From the NCBI GenBank assembly GCA_037367355.1, contig CM074702.1:1178001-1242000 (forward strand): a stretch of DNA of 64,000 bases. The letters are read 5' to 3'. Shown here in pieces: positions 9,994 through 21,669 of the stretch; position 1 is the stretch's first letter, and every line of letters starts with the position of its first letter. The notes beneath the pieces were generated by a model that saw nothing but the letters and a program-made list of their open reading frames with translations, searched no databases and was not told where the DNA came from. This DNA comes from Neoscytalidium dimidiatum. Lineage: Eukaryota > Ascomycota > Dothideomycetes > Botryosphaeriales > Botryosphaeriaceae. Position numbers and translations under genes: made by a program.

Positions 9994-12500
9994 TCAATTC
10001 GCACGGATGACTAGTTTCGACAGGAACTTATTGGACAAGCTATCGAAGTCATTCCTGTCGAACTTGGCTTCGTTCCGGCTCTTCAAGTATTGCTCTGGAG
10101 TCATCGTTAGCAGTTGTTCGGAATGGCCGTTGATGCATCTATCTTACCATATTTGGTCACATGTGACCGGACTTCAGTCATCGCATCGCACACAGCCTGG
10201 TTGGAGGCAAGGAGGTGGTGGTGCTTCCTCGTATCCCACTCCATGAAGCCGGGAAGCTTCTGGGAGATGGCGGAGAACAGACCGACGATAACACCGACTG
10301 GAGTGCTCTCCATGTCGTTGCAGAACTTCTGGACCGCAGCAGGGTCGGGAACCCGGTAGTGGCAGTCGAACTGCATCTCTTCCCATACGGCGAGGAGAAT
10401 GGCAGCCAGCATGAAGATTGTCGGCCAGTTCTTGAGCTTCTCGCCGCTGTAGACGGACGAGTAGAGAGTCGACAACTCCTCGAGAATGTCCTTCTGGAGC
10501 TCACGCCACATGTCTGCCAGGGCGCACTTGACCTGGAAGTTGATCATGACGGGAGCGACGGTCTTGCCGAAAAACTTGCTCTCGGTTGTGTCGATCTTGC
10601 CAACCTGGCTCTCCTCCTCAGACAGACCCTCAACCATGGTCACGTGCAGCGTCAGGTTGTATGCCACAACCAGCTTCAGGGCCTTGCGAATGACGGGCAG
10701 TTTCGACTTCAAGTAGTAGCGGTAGGCAGTCTTCAACATCTCGGTGAGGAAGAACGTGCCCTCGAAGTACTCATCGATAAAGCGCTCGAAGCCGCCGTCG
10801 ATGTGGCGGTCGATGTACTCCGACAGGAGAGCGTGGGAGACGCCCTCCATGCCGGCGGAAAGCTTGGCGGTCGCAATCTCGAACTCCTTCGGCTTCTCAT
10901 TCTGCGGTTGCTCAACCCAGTCCATACCGAAGCACTTCTCGTCGCGCACGTAGACCTCACGGGCAGTGATGGGCAGGTAATAGCCGTAGCCGTGGGTGAT
11001 GTACAGCGGACGCTCCATCGTCGAGAAGCCCTTGATGTTGCCAACCGAGAAGCCCAAACTCACGTGACGCTCAAAGTCTGCCTTCCAATCCTTCATGAAA
11101 TACGCGATATCCTTGATGTCAATACGAGTGCAAGGAACTTGCCAAAGACGGGCATGTGAAGGCTGGCAGCCGGCGCAAGGATCGCCCTTGTCGCACGTCT
11201 TCTTCAGAAACTTGCATCGCAAGCAAGCGCGCAGCTTCCGGATCTCGTGAGCTTGCTGCCTCTGATCAGGCCTCAAAGGACCACGCCGCCTTCCGACACG
11301 CTTCTCGCCGCTAGCATCCTTCTTGGCCGAGCCAGCCGGCTTCTTGACAATGGTCTTGGTGACCTTAGCAGTGGTGGGACCAATGCTGGCAGTAGGGCTC
11401 TTTCTTCTCCGTGCAGCAGGCGGCGAGCTGATGCCAGATGAAGTGGGCGAGGACGATGAGGATGCGGATTGCTTGATGACGTATGGGGTAGCAGTAGTAG
11501 TAGGCGGACTAACGGAGGAGAGGGAGTGGCTGGGAGAGTGGTAGTGGTCATGTTCGTGCTCATGATGGTGGGGAAGACCGTGCGCCATGCCAGTGCCGAA
11601 GTCAACCTCGGACTGAGGCGAGTGCATGGGGAAAGGGGGGATCTCCTCATAGCTGCCGAATGAATGCGCCGACTGCGGGACGTCGGATTGCGAGGAATCC
11701 GAGTTTGTGCGGATGTGAAGGGTCTGGATGGGATTGAAGACGGTTCCGTTGTGAGACTCGGTGTAGGAGTCGAACGACTGGCGACCGGGCTGCTGGAAGT
11801 CGATGGTGCTCCAGCCGTTATCGCTACTCGACAGCGAGCGCACCTCGAGCCAGTTCTCGGTGGGTGAGCTACCGGCAACGCTTGCGGCAACCAGTTCATT
11901 CGAGTTCATGGGGTAGTTGAGCAGCTCATTCTGGAATTCGTTCATCTGGAAGGAGGCCATGGCGTGCATCGGCTGCTCCATGGCACCGCCCATGGTCATG
12001 TAGTTGTTACCCATATCCAGCGGCATGGTAGTGGCGTTCATGCCGAGCGGCGGCTGCGAGGCGGGCATACTGTACTCGACGGGCGAGGTCTGCAGCGGAG
12101 CGCCGAAGCTGGTGAAGTTCGTGGTGTCGAGGGCCGCATTGTCATGGGAATAGGAGTGGTGGTGCATCGGCTGCTGCATTTGGAACTGCCAGTCGGTCGT
12201 GGCCGTGGAAAGCATTGCTTGGGGGTCTAGCGACTGCGAGTGATTGTGATATGCCAGACCGCCAGCCTGGAGTGGAGCGGACGAGGTGGTGGATTGACTC
12301 GAGGTCTGCGCGGCAGTCGTGGTAGCCCTCCTCGAGTGCGCGCTCTGGGGCGCATTGTGAGACATATTCGACTGCGTCTGCTCGAGCGGAAGCGGCCAGG
12401 TGCTGTTCTGGAGATAGGCGGAGTACCGGTGCTGGGACGGGTCTTGGAGGGTGTTCTCGAAGCCGTAGAAGGCGTCGGAGGTGAAGTCGAGGTGATCCAT
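9994..12500 (-). CDS. Zn(II)2Cys6 transcription factor with long Gln/Ser/His-rich N-terminus
   Basis: The start is ATG 12500 (MDHLDFTSDAFYGF); upstream codons in frame have no ATG. Exon 1 runs to 10148. A 53-nt intron 10095-10147 (GTAAGA donor, GCTAAC branch, CTCCAG acceptor) leads to the last exon 10094-9994, which ends KFLSKLVIRAN. Without that splice the protein would stop early at 10107. The total is 817 aa. Residues ~1-390 are disordered, with polar Gln, Ser and His stretches (a plausible activation region). A basic stretch (KRVGRRRGPLRPDQRQQ) precedes the cluster CX2CX6CX5CX2CX11C starting ACLRCKFLKKTC. The following ~320 residues are ordered and helical. The protein should bind DNA in the nucleus. 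The 11-residue last spacer differs from the usual 6-9, so binding specificity cannot be guessed. The target genes are unknown. Confidence 0.88.
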
Positions 12501-15500
12501 CGCGATTATTGAGAGCAGACTCAGCTGAGCGGAGCAGCGAAATTGCAAAGATCACCTCTCACACCGCACTTTGGCGGCTTTGTCTGGCAGTGAGATTGGG
12601 GGACGGGCGACGCTGGTTGAAAGGAAGCCGCGCGCCGGGGCTGGCGACTTGGATAAAGAAGCGGTGAACGCACCCTGGCGGCGCGCCCGGTCTGATTGGC
12701 TGCGCATGCGACGAGGGTCCGGTGCGCCTTGGTCTGGTCACGCCGCCGCCGGCTTGCGACACTCCACGGCGCCGCGAGTCGTGCGCAAGCTCTTTGACGT
12801 GCAGCCTGCTTGCTTTTCTGCCGGATGATGCGCAGGGCTCCCGCGGGAGTTGAAGAAGATCCAGCGCGGTGCAGCGCTGCGGCGGCTGTCTACAGCAGCG
12901 CGGCGAGGGTCAGAGCGGCGAGGGCGCTGCGGGCCTGGGGCGAGGCTGGCAGCGGGCAGGCGGACGCCTGGGGGGAGGGCTACGGGCTACGGGCTGCGGG
13001 CGGCGGGCGGCGGGCAGCGGGCAGCGCTGACTGACGGCACAACACCCGCCCGACAGAGCGCGCGCGAGCGAGCGACGAGCGACGAGCGACGAGCAACGAG
13101 CAACGAGCGGCAGCGCTCAGCCCGCAGCCCGGCTATCGCACCACTGGCGCTGGCGCTGGCGCCGGCTCTGGCTCTGGCGCGGGCTCGCTCTGGCATGGCA
13201 TGGCATGGCATGGCACCGGCGACGGCACTGGCGCTGGCACCAGCCTCTATCGCAGCGCTGCGTGCCGGCCGGTCAGCAGCAGCGCCGCTCGCTAGCAAGG
13301 CCCTGTCTCTGCCACGCCCAGCCCTCCCCCACTTGACCTCCACCCACTGGGGCCTGTGTCTCACGCTACGAAAAACGCCGGCGACGGAACGGGCGCGGCG
13401 GCCCAGAGCGGGATAGTGGTTAGCAGCGATCGCCAGCCAGCGCCGACCGGTCCTTGTGCGCTTGTCGAAAACTGCTGATGCGTGCGCGCCCACGCCTGCT
13501 GATTGGCCGCGCGCGCTGGTTTTTTACCCGCCTGCCGCGCTCGATCGGCTGCTCCCCTCTCGCGCCATCCCTCCCAGGCCTCCAGAGAACAGCCTCACCA
13601 GCCCGGCTTCCTTGCACCTGCAGACACCACCCCATCATCACGATCCTTCTCGACCGCGTTCGGCGATCGTGCGTTCGCCGCCACCGAGCATGAATGAGCA
13701 TGCCGGCTGACGGCCTGCTGCGCCAGGCACAATTTCGATGGTGCCGCCGATAGCCTCCGCGCTGCCCCGCGACAGAGTGGATGGCACCGTGGCATGCGTC
13801 GTGGGCCTCAGGTATATGACGCCGTGCTTCTAGCGAAAGTAGAGGCACGCGTGAAGATGGCCAAGCGCAGCGCCGCCGCCGCCGCCGCCGCCGCATCTTC
13901 AGCGCCAGCTGCCAGCAGCACGCGGGGGAGCCCGCCTTTGTCGGCGCCTCCGCGTGCCGCAACTGCGCAGGCCGAAGTGCGTGCCTCTCTGCCTGAATGG
14001 TACCGATACCGACACCGACGCCCAGCACAACCGCAAGAAGCCGCCGTACACGGCAGTCTGCGTAAATGATTGTGTGCATTTCGTATCGCTCCAATGTCGC
14101 ACCGCGGCTCGCCCTGCGTGGTTGGCCATGGCCGTAACACCACCTTGCTTGCGCGCGCCATCCACCACGGCCGTTGTGTCTCAGCGAATCGCCGCTCGCC
14201 GCTGCACGTAGCCACCTGCTACTGCATCTGCAAAACCGCCAGATGCGTCGATTCTGCATCCGGCGCTGCCCCTGCCGCCCGCTGTCCACCCGCGCCCTCA
14301 ACGCTCTCTCCACGGCCCCCGATTTCGTGCGACATAGCCCACACCACGGGCGGAAACATATGGCGCATCACCTCCAAGTTCCCCCCTCTCATCATGTTGT
14401 CGAGAGCCGCGTGACTGCCCCTTCTACATCTCGCCGTCAGTCCCGACCGCGTCCCCTTGCATTAGCTGCTTTCCGACGAGCTCGCGGAGGATGATTGCTC
14501 TCGGCGGCTGCATTCCTTGCCGCACAGCGTCCTGCAAGTCTCGCAGCTCATGGCTCGCACGAGAGATGAGAGACTAGAAACGAGGACAGAGGCGGGCCGG
14601 CAGAGAGGAAAGGGCATCTCGCAGGGCTCGCGGTGGAGAAAAGCCACGCGCCTGCAGTGACGTTTGTTTGCAACAGAATTCAATAGAATCGGGGCGCTTC
14701 GATTGTGTAGCCCAGGCCGTAAGCACGATTCCAGGCAGCACCCTAGCATCCCCAATAAGCTATCCGTCCCTTATCTTGGCAGCATTCCAGCGTTGCTCGA
14801 TAAGGGAACAAGCTCAGAGAGGGCTGGCACGGCTGGCTGATCGAGACACTACGTACCTCCCACACCGCTGGCCCTATGTGCAGCACTCCTCCAGAGCGTT
14901 TGTGAACGACGACGAGACAACGTACAAAGGATCCAATGTCTCACGCTGATACATCCCTTCGACAACGCTCATTTCCTGGGGCCAGCGAGAAGCTGCCATC
15001 CCTCATCATCACACCTGCGCGGCAACAGGATTGACAGACAGCCGTGCCGCCAACGCCACCAAGCGTGCATCACCCGGACCCCGCCCTCTGCGCTGCTGGA
15101 TGCTGGGTGCTGGGTTCCCCTCCACCCCTCCTGTTCACTAGTCTCCCCCACATGAACGCTGGCAAGAGTCGCCAGGCGATGCCTGCCTGGCAAGGGGCTC
15201 GACTGCTCGAGCCCACTTCGACCAGACGACCGCCGTGTTATCAGACTTATCTCAATTCATGGACATGGGGAGGGGTCTGATCCGGATTATTGCGCAATCC
15301 GCGGCTACGTATCAATTATCAGATGATACCAAAATAAGAATACTTAGTTTGACGCTTGGCCAGGATTGCTGCAGTAACAATACGGCGGACTTCGTTGCGA
15401 TCCATTCGCTGGGCAGCAGCGTGGTGGAGACCAGGCCAGCTGTCACCGTTCTAGAAGATTTCGCCTTTTTTTTTTCAAGCAGCCCCGCTGAGGGGTCGAG

Positions 15501-16864
15501 CAGCCTGGCAGCCGGGCACACGCGGACGCGGCGGCCGGGCAGGAACTGCCACACTGCTGCGGCGCGCCCACTATTGATGATGCGTCGTCTGGTCAATCAT
15601 TCATCGTCGCGCTGCAGCCATGCTCGGACTCCCCTCAGAGCCTGGAGCCCTTTAACCTGCAGCATCCTCGAGCCGTCTGCTGCTCAGGCCTCAAGCACAC
15701 AGCTCACTTTTGCCACTCCGTCGGGAACGCGACCCAGAGATGCGTTGTAGAGACGGCGGCCCGCCATGACTCTTCTCCCCTCCCGGCCATCAGGGTCTTG
15801 CAGCGTGCGCGAAGGAGGGACCAGATGGGACCAGAGGGGACCAGAGGAAAGGCAGGGCACGGATGCCTGCCATGCTGTTCCCTCGAAGCCCGAGCTTGCC
15901 AGCGTCAGGGTCAACCAGCTGTCCACGCATCCACGCATCCACGCCAGCCGCAGCCGTTACCGGGACGCAAGATGAATCATTGTCCCGTCGCTACCCCTAC
16001 CCTCCTGTATACGGCGGCCGCAGCCGAAGTTCAGCCCGCCTGACGACGCCTGGTTTCCAGCAGCCCGACGTACAGCAGGACTGGAGAAGTACCTACGTGT
16101 TTAGCTGCGGCGAACTACCGCGCGACCTACAGCAGCGGGCCCACACGCCGCCGTCCAATCGCCTGCCGGCGCCGCGACTATGCTAAGCCCATCAGGAACG
16201 GCCGTCAATCTCGATTGCGGGGCTGAGGACGTATCGCAATGCGAGCACTCTTGCCATTGACTGATTTCTGACGATGCGCCGGCTGCCACCAGTCCAGCAA
16301 GGCCTCCCTCAATCCTCCGGCCCCGCCGGTCAACGACCACCCATGTCTGTAGCAAGTGAGTATCCGAAGCCGACGACACGCCAACACGACGCTTTTCGAC
16401 AGGAAAGTCCGCCCGCCCCCCGTCTTCGCTGCCGGCTGCCCGCCTCGCCCAGCACACCACAGGAAGGGAAAGACAGAAAGAAAATTCTGAAGGACGCTTT
16501 GTCTACATGCCGGCCGGCCGGCCGTTATCGCGTAACCGAATGCTACCACAACCACCACCCATTGACCACCAACGAGCGTCCATGGTTTTTCCCTTTCCTC
16601 CCAGTCTCCACACGGAACACAGGACAAACAAAACGCTGAGCGCGCGCGCCGTTTCCGTACGCACGTACGTTGCCTCTCCCCCACACACAGCTCTGCTGGC
16701 GACACGGGCGTCCTTCATGCTCGTGCGTACGCGCGCCAGTGGTGCCAGCCCGCGGCAAGGCTGGCTGTCAAGACGGACGCACTGAGCGGGCCAAAGCGCG
16801 CTCAGACGCCGTGCTCAGCCTCACTACGGACGGCTACGGGGAGAGGGCGAGGATCGCTGGTCCA
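12501..16864. other. 4.4-kb GC-rich, low-complexity, gene-free stretch
   Basis: This stretch lies upstream of the Zn2Cys6 gene and downstream of the MCT-like transporter. It contains runs of simple GC-rich words: CGGGC-type repeats near 12980-13025, CGACGAG-type repeats near 13070-13110, GGCGCT/GGCTCT near 13145-13190, ATGGC repeats at 13191-13215 and GCC repeats near 13875-13895. Open frames on both strands are Arg/Ala/Pro-rich and look like GC-bias artefacts. It could hold a long 5' leader or non-coding transcript of the regulator gene, but nothing in the sequence proves that. Confidence 0.5.
13191..13215. repeat. ATGGC pentanucleotide microsatellite
   Basis: About five uninterrupted copies of ATGGC lie within a larger GGCGCT/GGCTCT low-complexity block. 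No gene is attached to it. Confidence 0.8.
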
Positions 16865-19542
16865 TCAGTTGCGCCGGCGTGCTCGCGGATGCTCCTGCTG
16901 CTGCCGCTGTCCGCGGCGCGCAGCGCGGCGCCACGCTCCAGCAACCGCACGCACGATGGCGCCGCTGCCACCAACGCAGCTCCAGCGCCGCGGCGTGGAA
17001 GCAGAGGGCAATGGGACCACGGCCGCCAGCGCCGCGGCTGCTCGCCGTGTCCACCAACAGCACCTGCTGCGCCATGACGATGCGGCAGAGGCAACATCGC
17101 GGCGCTGGCACAACCAGCCCCAAGCTCCGAGCAGAGCCGAAGCGCCCGTGAATAGGATCATGGGCCCATACTCACTGTCATACGCCCCAGCGGCACCACC
17201 TCCACTCTCGCCACCAGGACTGCCCGTCACTGCGGCACCCGCTCCTCCACCTCCGCTACCACTACCACTACCACCACCTCCTCCTCCCCTCTCCTTCGCG
17301 GCCATCAGCGCGACGCTGATCGGTCCACTGACCACGTTGCCCACGCCCCTCCCGCCAGCCAGCAGGCCGAACACGAGCCCCGTGTCGACTCGGGGGTTCT
17401 CGCTCTGCAGCTCGCGCAGCACGCCGCTCCACGTGCTGCTGAAGCCGCCCGCGAAGAAGCCGTATGCCAGCGCAAAGACGACCAGCAGAGCCACCCCACT
17501 GCTGTCAGAGCCGGAGCCATGACTATTGCCTATAGTGAAGAACATGACGATCAATCAGCAAAAAAGGTTGGCCCCACCAACAGCGCACTATCAGGTAGAA
17601 AGCAGCAAAGCGTTCCGCCGATGCCGACAGGAAGCGCTACTATCAATGTGGTAAAAAAGCCAACTACTGTCGTAGTAGTAGTAGTAGTAGTAATAGCAGT
17701 AGTAGCTCGGGCCCCCTCCCCAAGAATAGCAATAGCACTGTAGATAGACAAGGGGGGGAGAAAATAAAAAAGAAAAGAGGAAACAAACAAACTCACCAGT
17801 CGCGCCGTTTCCGTCGTTGCTGCTACCGCTACCGTTCCCACCCTGACGATGATGATGCTGCTGCGGGCCCGCCAGCCCCCAGCAGCACAGCACGGCGACG
17901 GCGCTGGGCAGCGCGGACAGCAGCAGCACGCGGCGCGTCATGCGCGGGCGGTCGCACAGCACGCCCAGCACGATGCCGCCGGGGACGGACGTGGTGTTGA
18001 GCAGGGCCAGCAGCAGCGTGCCGGCGCGCGGGGGCAGCGCCAGCGCGCGCGTCGCGTAGCTGGGCAGGTAGGTCGACGGCAGGAAGTAGCCGAGCGACTG
18101 CAGCACGTTGCCGGTCTGCAGCGCCCAGAAGCTGGGGGACTTGTAGATGGAGGAGGACGGGGACGAGGAAGGGCCGTCGTCGTCGTCTTCGGGAGATGCG
18201 GTGGTCGATGACGCCGGTGCTGCTGGCGAGCTGCTCGCTTTGTGTGGGCGTAGGACCACCAGCAGCGGCGCGGTGATGGCGGTCTGTATGAGATTTTTTT
18301 TTTAGCGCGTGGCGCGGGTTAGCCGCTGCTCAGCATCGTCGTCATCTGCATGGCCTTGAAGCAACGGGCGAGCGAGCCGTCCCATCGATTTTTACAGGGA
18401 CCGGGTTGCAGGAACTAAAGGGGGATTTGACATGGATGCCATCCCATGTAAAAAGAAGGCAGCCAGCACCCGCTCACCGCTCCGCAAGAAACCCTGGAAC
18501 CACGACGAACCGATGTGCAATAACGCATGAATGTAAAAGAAGGAGATGGAGAGAAGGAGGAGAGAGTGACACTTACCACAAGGACCGCCCACGCCAGCAT
18601 GGTCGTCCTGTGCCCGAATCGATCGAGCGCCGCCGCCGCGGCGAACGGCAGCCCGACCCCAGTCGCGCTCTTGCCCGCCCACATGATGCCGTAGGCTAAG
18701 CCTTTGCGCCGCGCGAACAGCTCGTCCAGGCACAGCGTCGACGTCGCGAACAGAAGGCCCGTCCCCAGCGCCGCCAGCACGCCCTGCAGCGCGATCAGCT
18801 GGCTGACACGGCTGAAGAAGGCGGACGCCACGAAGGACGCGCTGGTGATGGCTAAGCCGATGGGGCCGAACCAGTGGCGGAGGGACGGTCGGAGCGTGAG
18901 GAGCGTGAAGGTGAGCGGGGAGGAGAGGTAGAGGATGCCCTTGGTTAGACGGTCAGCGTATGCTTTATGATATGCTTGGGAAAGAAGTGTAAGTAGGGGA
19001 GATAATTTAGGAAAGATACTTCGAGCAGATTCCAGACAGAGACATGATTTGAGGAATGTGATAAATTCCGCGGGAATCTATGGCTCAATGCCTTCATCTG
19101 TAGATAATTGTATTGCGTTGCTTCACATATGATGAGAATACCGGGGTGTTGATGGAATGGCCTACAGTTGCGGTCGTGCCAATGATGGCGACGCTGCCTC
19201 TGTCACTGATGATCCCGGATGCCGGAGAGTCGTAATATTCTTGGATGACGCCGAAGGCGATTGAGTAGCCTGGAGATGTAGTTAGGATACAAAGGAATTG
19301 CTGGTTCTCTCTGATGTTTAGTGCAAGATACCCCAAACAGGAAGCTGTATCAACGAGCAAGCCGCCAGGACGAGCCACGCGGTCTTGCCGCCGTCCAAAG
19401 ACGTCCCCATATCGCGCTCCGTCTCCCTTTCGAGCGCCTCTACTGGGTGATTTGGACCATGTGTCGTTGCAATGATGCTTTCCTCCGCCGGGGAAGGGGA
19501 GGAACGATCTATCTGAGGTACCGTTGCTGATACACTGGTCAT
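16865..19542 (-). CDS. Monocarboxylate-transporter-like MFS permease (MCT/SLC16-type)
   Basis: Five exons join in phase: 19542-19332, 19269-19166, 18939-18577, 18283-17797 and 17529-16865, giving about 609 aa. The start MTSVSATVPQIDRSSP precedes a cytoplasmic tail. TM1 is KTAWLVLAACSLIQLPVWG, followed by YSIAFGVIQEYYDS, the fungal MCT-type signature. Further helices follow, including SQLIALQGVLAALGTGLLF and VALLVVFALAYGFFAGGFS, with the conserved RGVGNVVSGP near TM10 and YGPMILFTGASALLG as the last helix. A Gly/Ser-rich loop (residues ~470-510) is encoded by a CCACTA-type repeat. Intron 1 is normal (62 nt, CTAAC branch), but the others are 226, 293 and 267 nt, long for this genome. The probable role is plasma-membrane monocarboxylate or riboflavin-type uptake (MCH family); the substrate is unknown. 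The Arg-rich C-terminal tail is less certain and may be longer than in life. Confidence 0.82.
17667..17704. repeat. GTA trinucleotide microsatellite inside an intron
   Basis: Repeated GTA units with one ATA/GCA interruption lie within intron 4 (17530-17796) of the MCT-like transporter gene. The tract contributes to the unusual intron length. Confidence 0.75.
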
Positions 19543-21669
19543 GCTGGTTACCGAACAAACTCAGCTGCTTGAATGCGAAATTTAATGGAAGGAATAATGA
19601 CAGACACCGGATTGGACTCTATCAAGACATGCGTGTGAATCTTGGAACAAGGCATGATTATATGGACTCTCAAAAGGTGGGGTAGAGGTGTGACTGTTCT
19701 AGGGCCGAGATCGGCCGCGTCCAATCGCCAATTCCGGTGATGAGTAGATGTGACCTCATCACGACCAACCAATTGAAGTGGCAAGTGTACAATATACAGG
19801 TTGGTTATGGGAGTATTGCAGCGCCAAATCCCTCTTGTGAGCAGTCAAAACAGCTGCCTGGTCGTTTTGTTGAACGACATCAACGAGATTCACATGTAGA
19901 CGATACCTTTGACTCCTCGGGGACAGCTTTACTTGTTGTTGCAATGCTTGTGGGACTTACCTCGTAGGGCTGATAAATATGCAAGCGCGTTTGTCATGAT
20001 CCTAGCTAGATTTTCGAGATCCCCATGGCCAAGGTCATCGCCACCCACAAAGACGTGAACACGCAATATCTTACTTTGTAGATGCGCAAGATTGTATGGA
20101 GGATAGGATCTACTGAAGATCCTGATAATATCCCTTTCATTTTTTTTTTTTTTTTTAGCAGAGAGAGAGGGAGACCTCAGTTAGGGCTTTGCTGCGGCTG
20201 TGGTCTTTGTCAGATGCTAAATATTCCTGAGGGCCGGATTTGGATCCCTCGTATGCGGAGGATTATCTCAGCTGGATACTACATCGTTCCTGAGATCCGG
20301 CCATGCCGTACCCTGCAGCAGGACGCGATGCACGTTAGCTGCAGTAAGAAGTTAACCCTTGTAGCTGATCCAACGCTACTATGTACTGGAGACCTGCGAT
20401 ACGTCCTTATTTTGTTTGCCACTATGCAGTGGTACATGAGGAACGGGCCCCCATAATTTCCGGGCATGTACCCAACAAAGCGGTGATGAGGAAGAAACGC
20501 GTACCCTACCTTGTAAGACTTAAAAGTTATGCGTATACAAGCACGTAGAAGTTCGTGGGAAGATGTTCAGCCGCGTGTCCACGATCTTCGGAAGAGATGA
20601 AACCGCCAGCCCATCGCACGTAAGATCAGCGCGAGGGCGTTGGCGTGCTCAGGATCGTGTCGGCGACGTGCATACGTTATCGACACTCGAAAACGCATGA
20701 TCGAGGAGGCAAGCCAAGGTTCATGCTATCCGTGTGGCTCCCGCCAGATACTAAGGACAACGCACCGCGACATGTAACCAAAGGAAGCCAACGTCGCCGT
20801 GAGGGCGCAGCGATAGCCCGTCCCCTGCCCGCTTTAACACACGCGCTCTGAATCGCTTGAAATCTACTGGTATTGAGGCACTCGGATATACGGAATGTTG
20901 ATCCTGCAATGACAGCGTGCGCGCGACGAAAGGGACGGCGTGGGTACTTCTTGGATATGTGCGAGGCATTCGTCTCCGAAAGAGCGCGCGGCGGCGCAAG
21001 GACGGGAACAGATCGAGAAGAACGTGCGGAATGGGCGTGCGATAATGTTGTGTGAAGTTCTGAGAAGTGGAAGCGGGCCTGGCAATGTGGTGCTGGCGGC
21101 TTGAAGTCATGGACTCGAGGACGATGGTGCCGAGGTGTTTCAGATGATGACGACCATTGCCGCAAGCTTGCTGCTGGAGATTTCGCCAGTAATATATTCG
21201 GTGGTCTTGGGATAGGTCCGTTAGCAGAGAGATTTGTAGATCGCGGAAGTCATTATTGCTCTGGCATTTTACCACGGATGGAATTGTTTGGGGCTAGGTG
21301 CGAAAGGAAGCTAGGATGTCCGGAGGCCAGGGAGCTCGACCGGCGGCGGCCTGAGGTGAGGCCGACGATGCCCCGCGGCGAGATCACTGCTCCTCGAGGC
21401 CTTGAGAAAATGTAAATACCAAAAGCACACAACCAGTCCATCCGCCTCGAACGCATCGACGCTCGGGGCCTCTGTTGCGCTTGGTTTGCGTGCCCCCTGC
21501 TGGCCGAATGCGACTCGTGGGAAGCTGACAATGCGCTCGTGACAATACCAAAGCCCGCCAACTCCTCCCCAAGTGTATGCTTTCAGAAAGTGGCTCCAAA
21601 GACAACCCTTGGACTCTCTTTGTCTTGCAGTCGATGCGGAAACGCCGAGTTGTCTTCAAAACCTCCACC
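19543..21669. other. Intergenic, divergent promoter region between transporter and farnesyltransferase
   Basis: This region lies between two divergently transcribed genes. It is AT-richer around 19950-20150, with a poly-T run at ~20139-20157. No open frame has a recognisable domain or splice pattern. An in-frame upstream ATG for the farnesyltransferase lies at 21577. Confidence 0.5.

Noticed and set aside
10215..11159. 314-aa plus-strand open frame
   Set aside because: It is antisense to the Zn2Cys6 regulator, whose exon has clear domain and splice support. The Leu/Val-rich translation is a codon-bias shadow.
13420..14313. 297-aa open frame on the minus strand
   Set aside because: The Arg/Ala-rich translation lies in very GC-rich DNA. 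Competing frames are open on both strands, there is no domain, and part of it is a GCC microsatellite.
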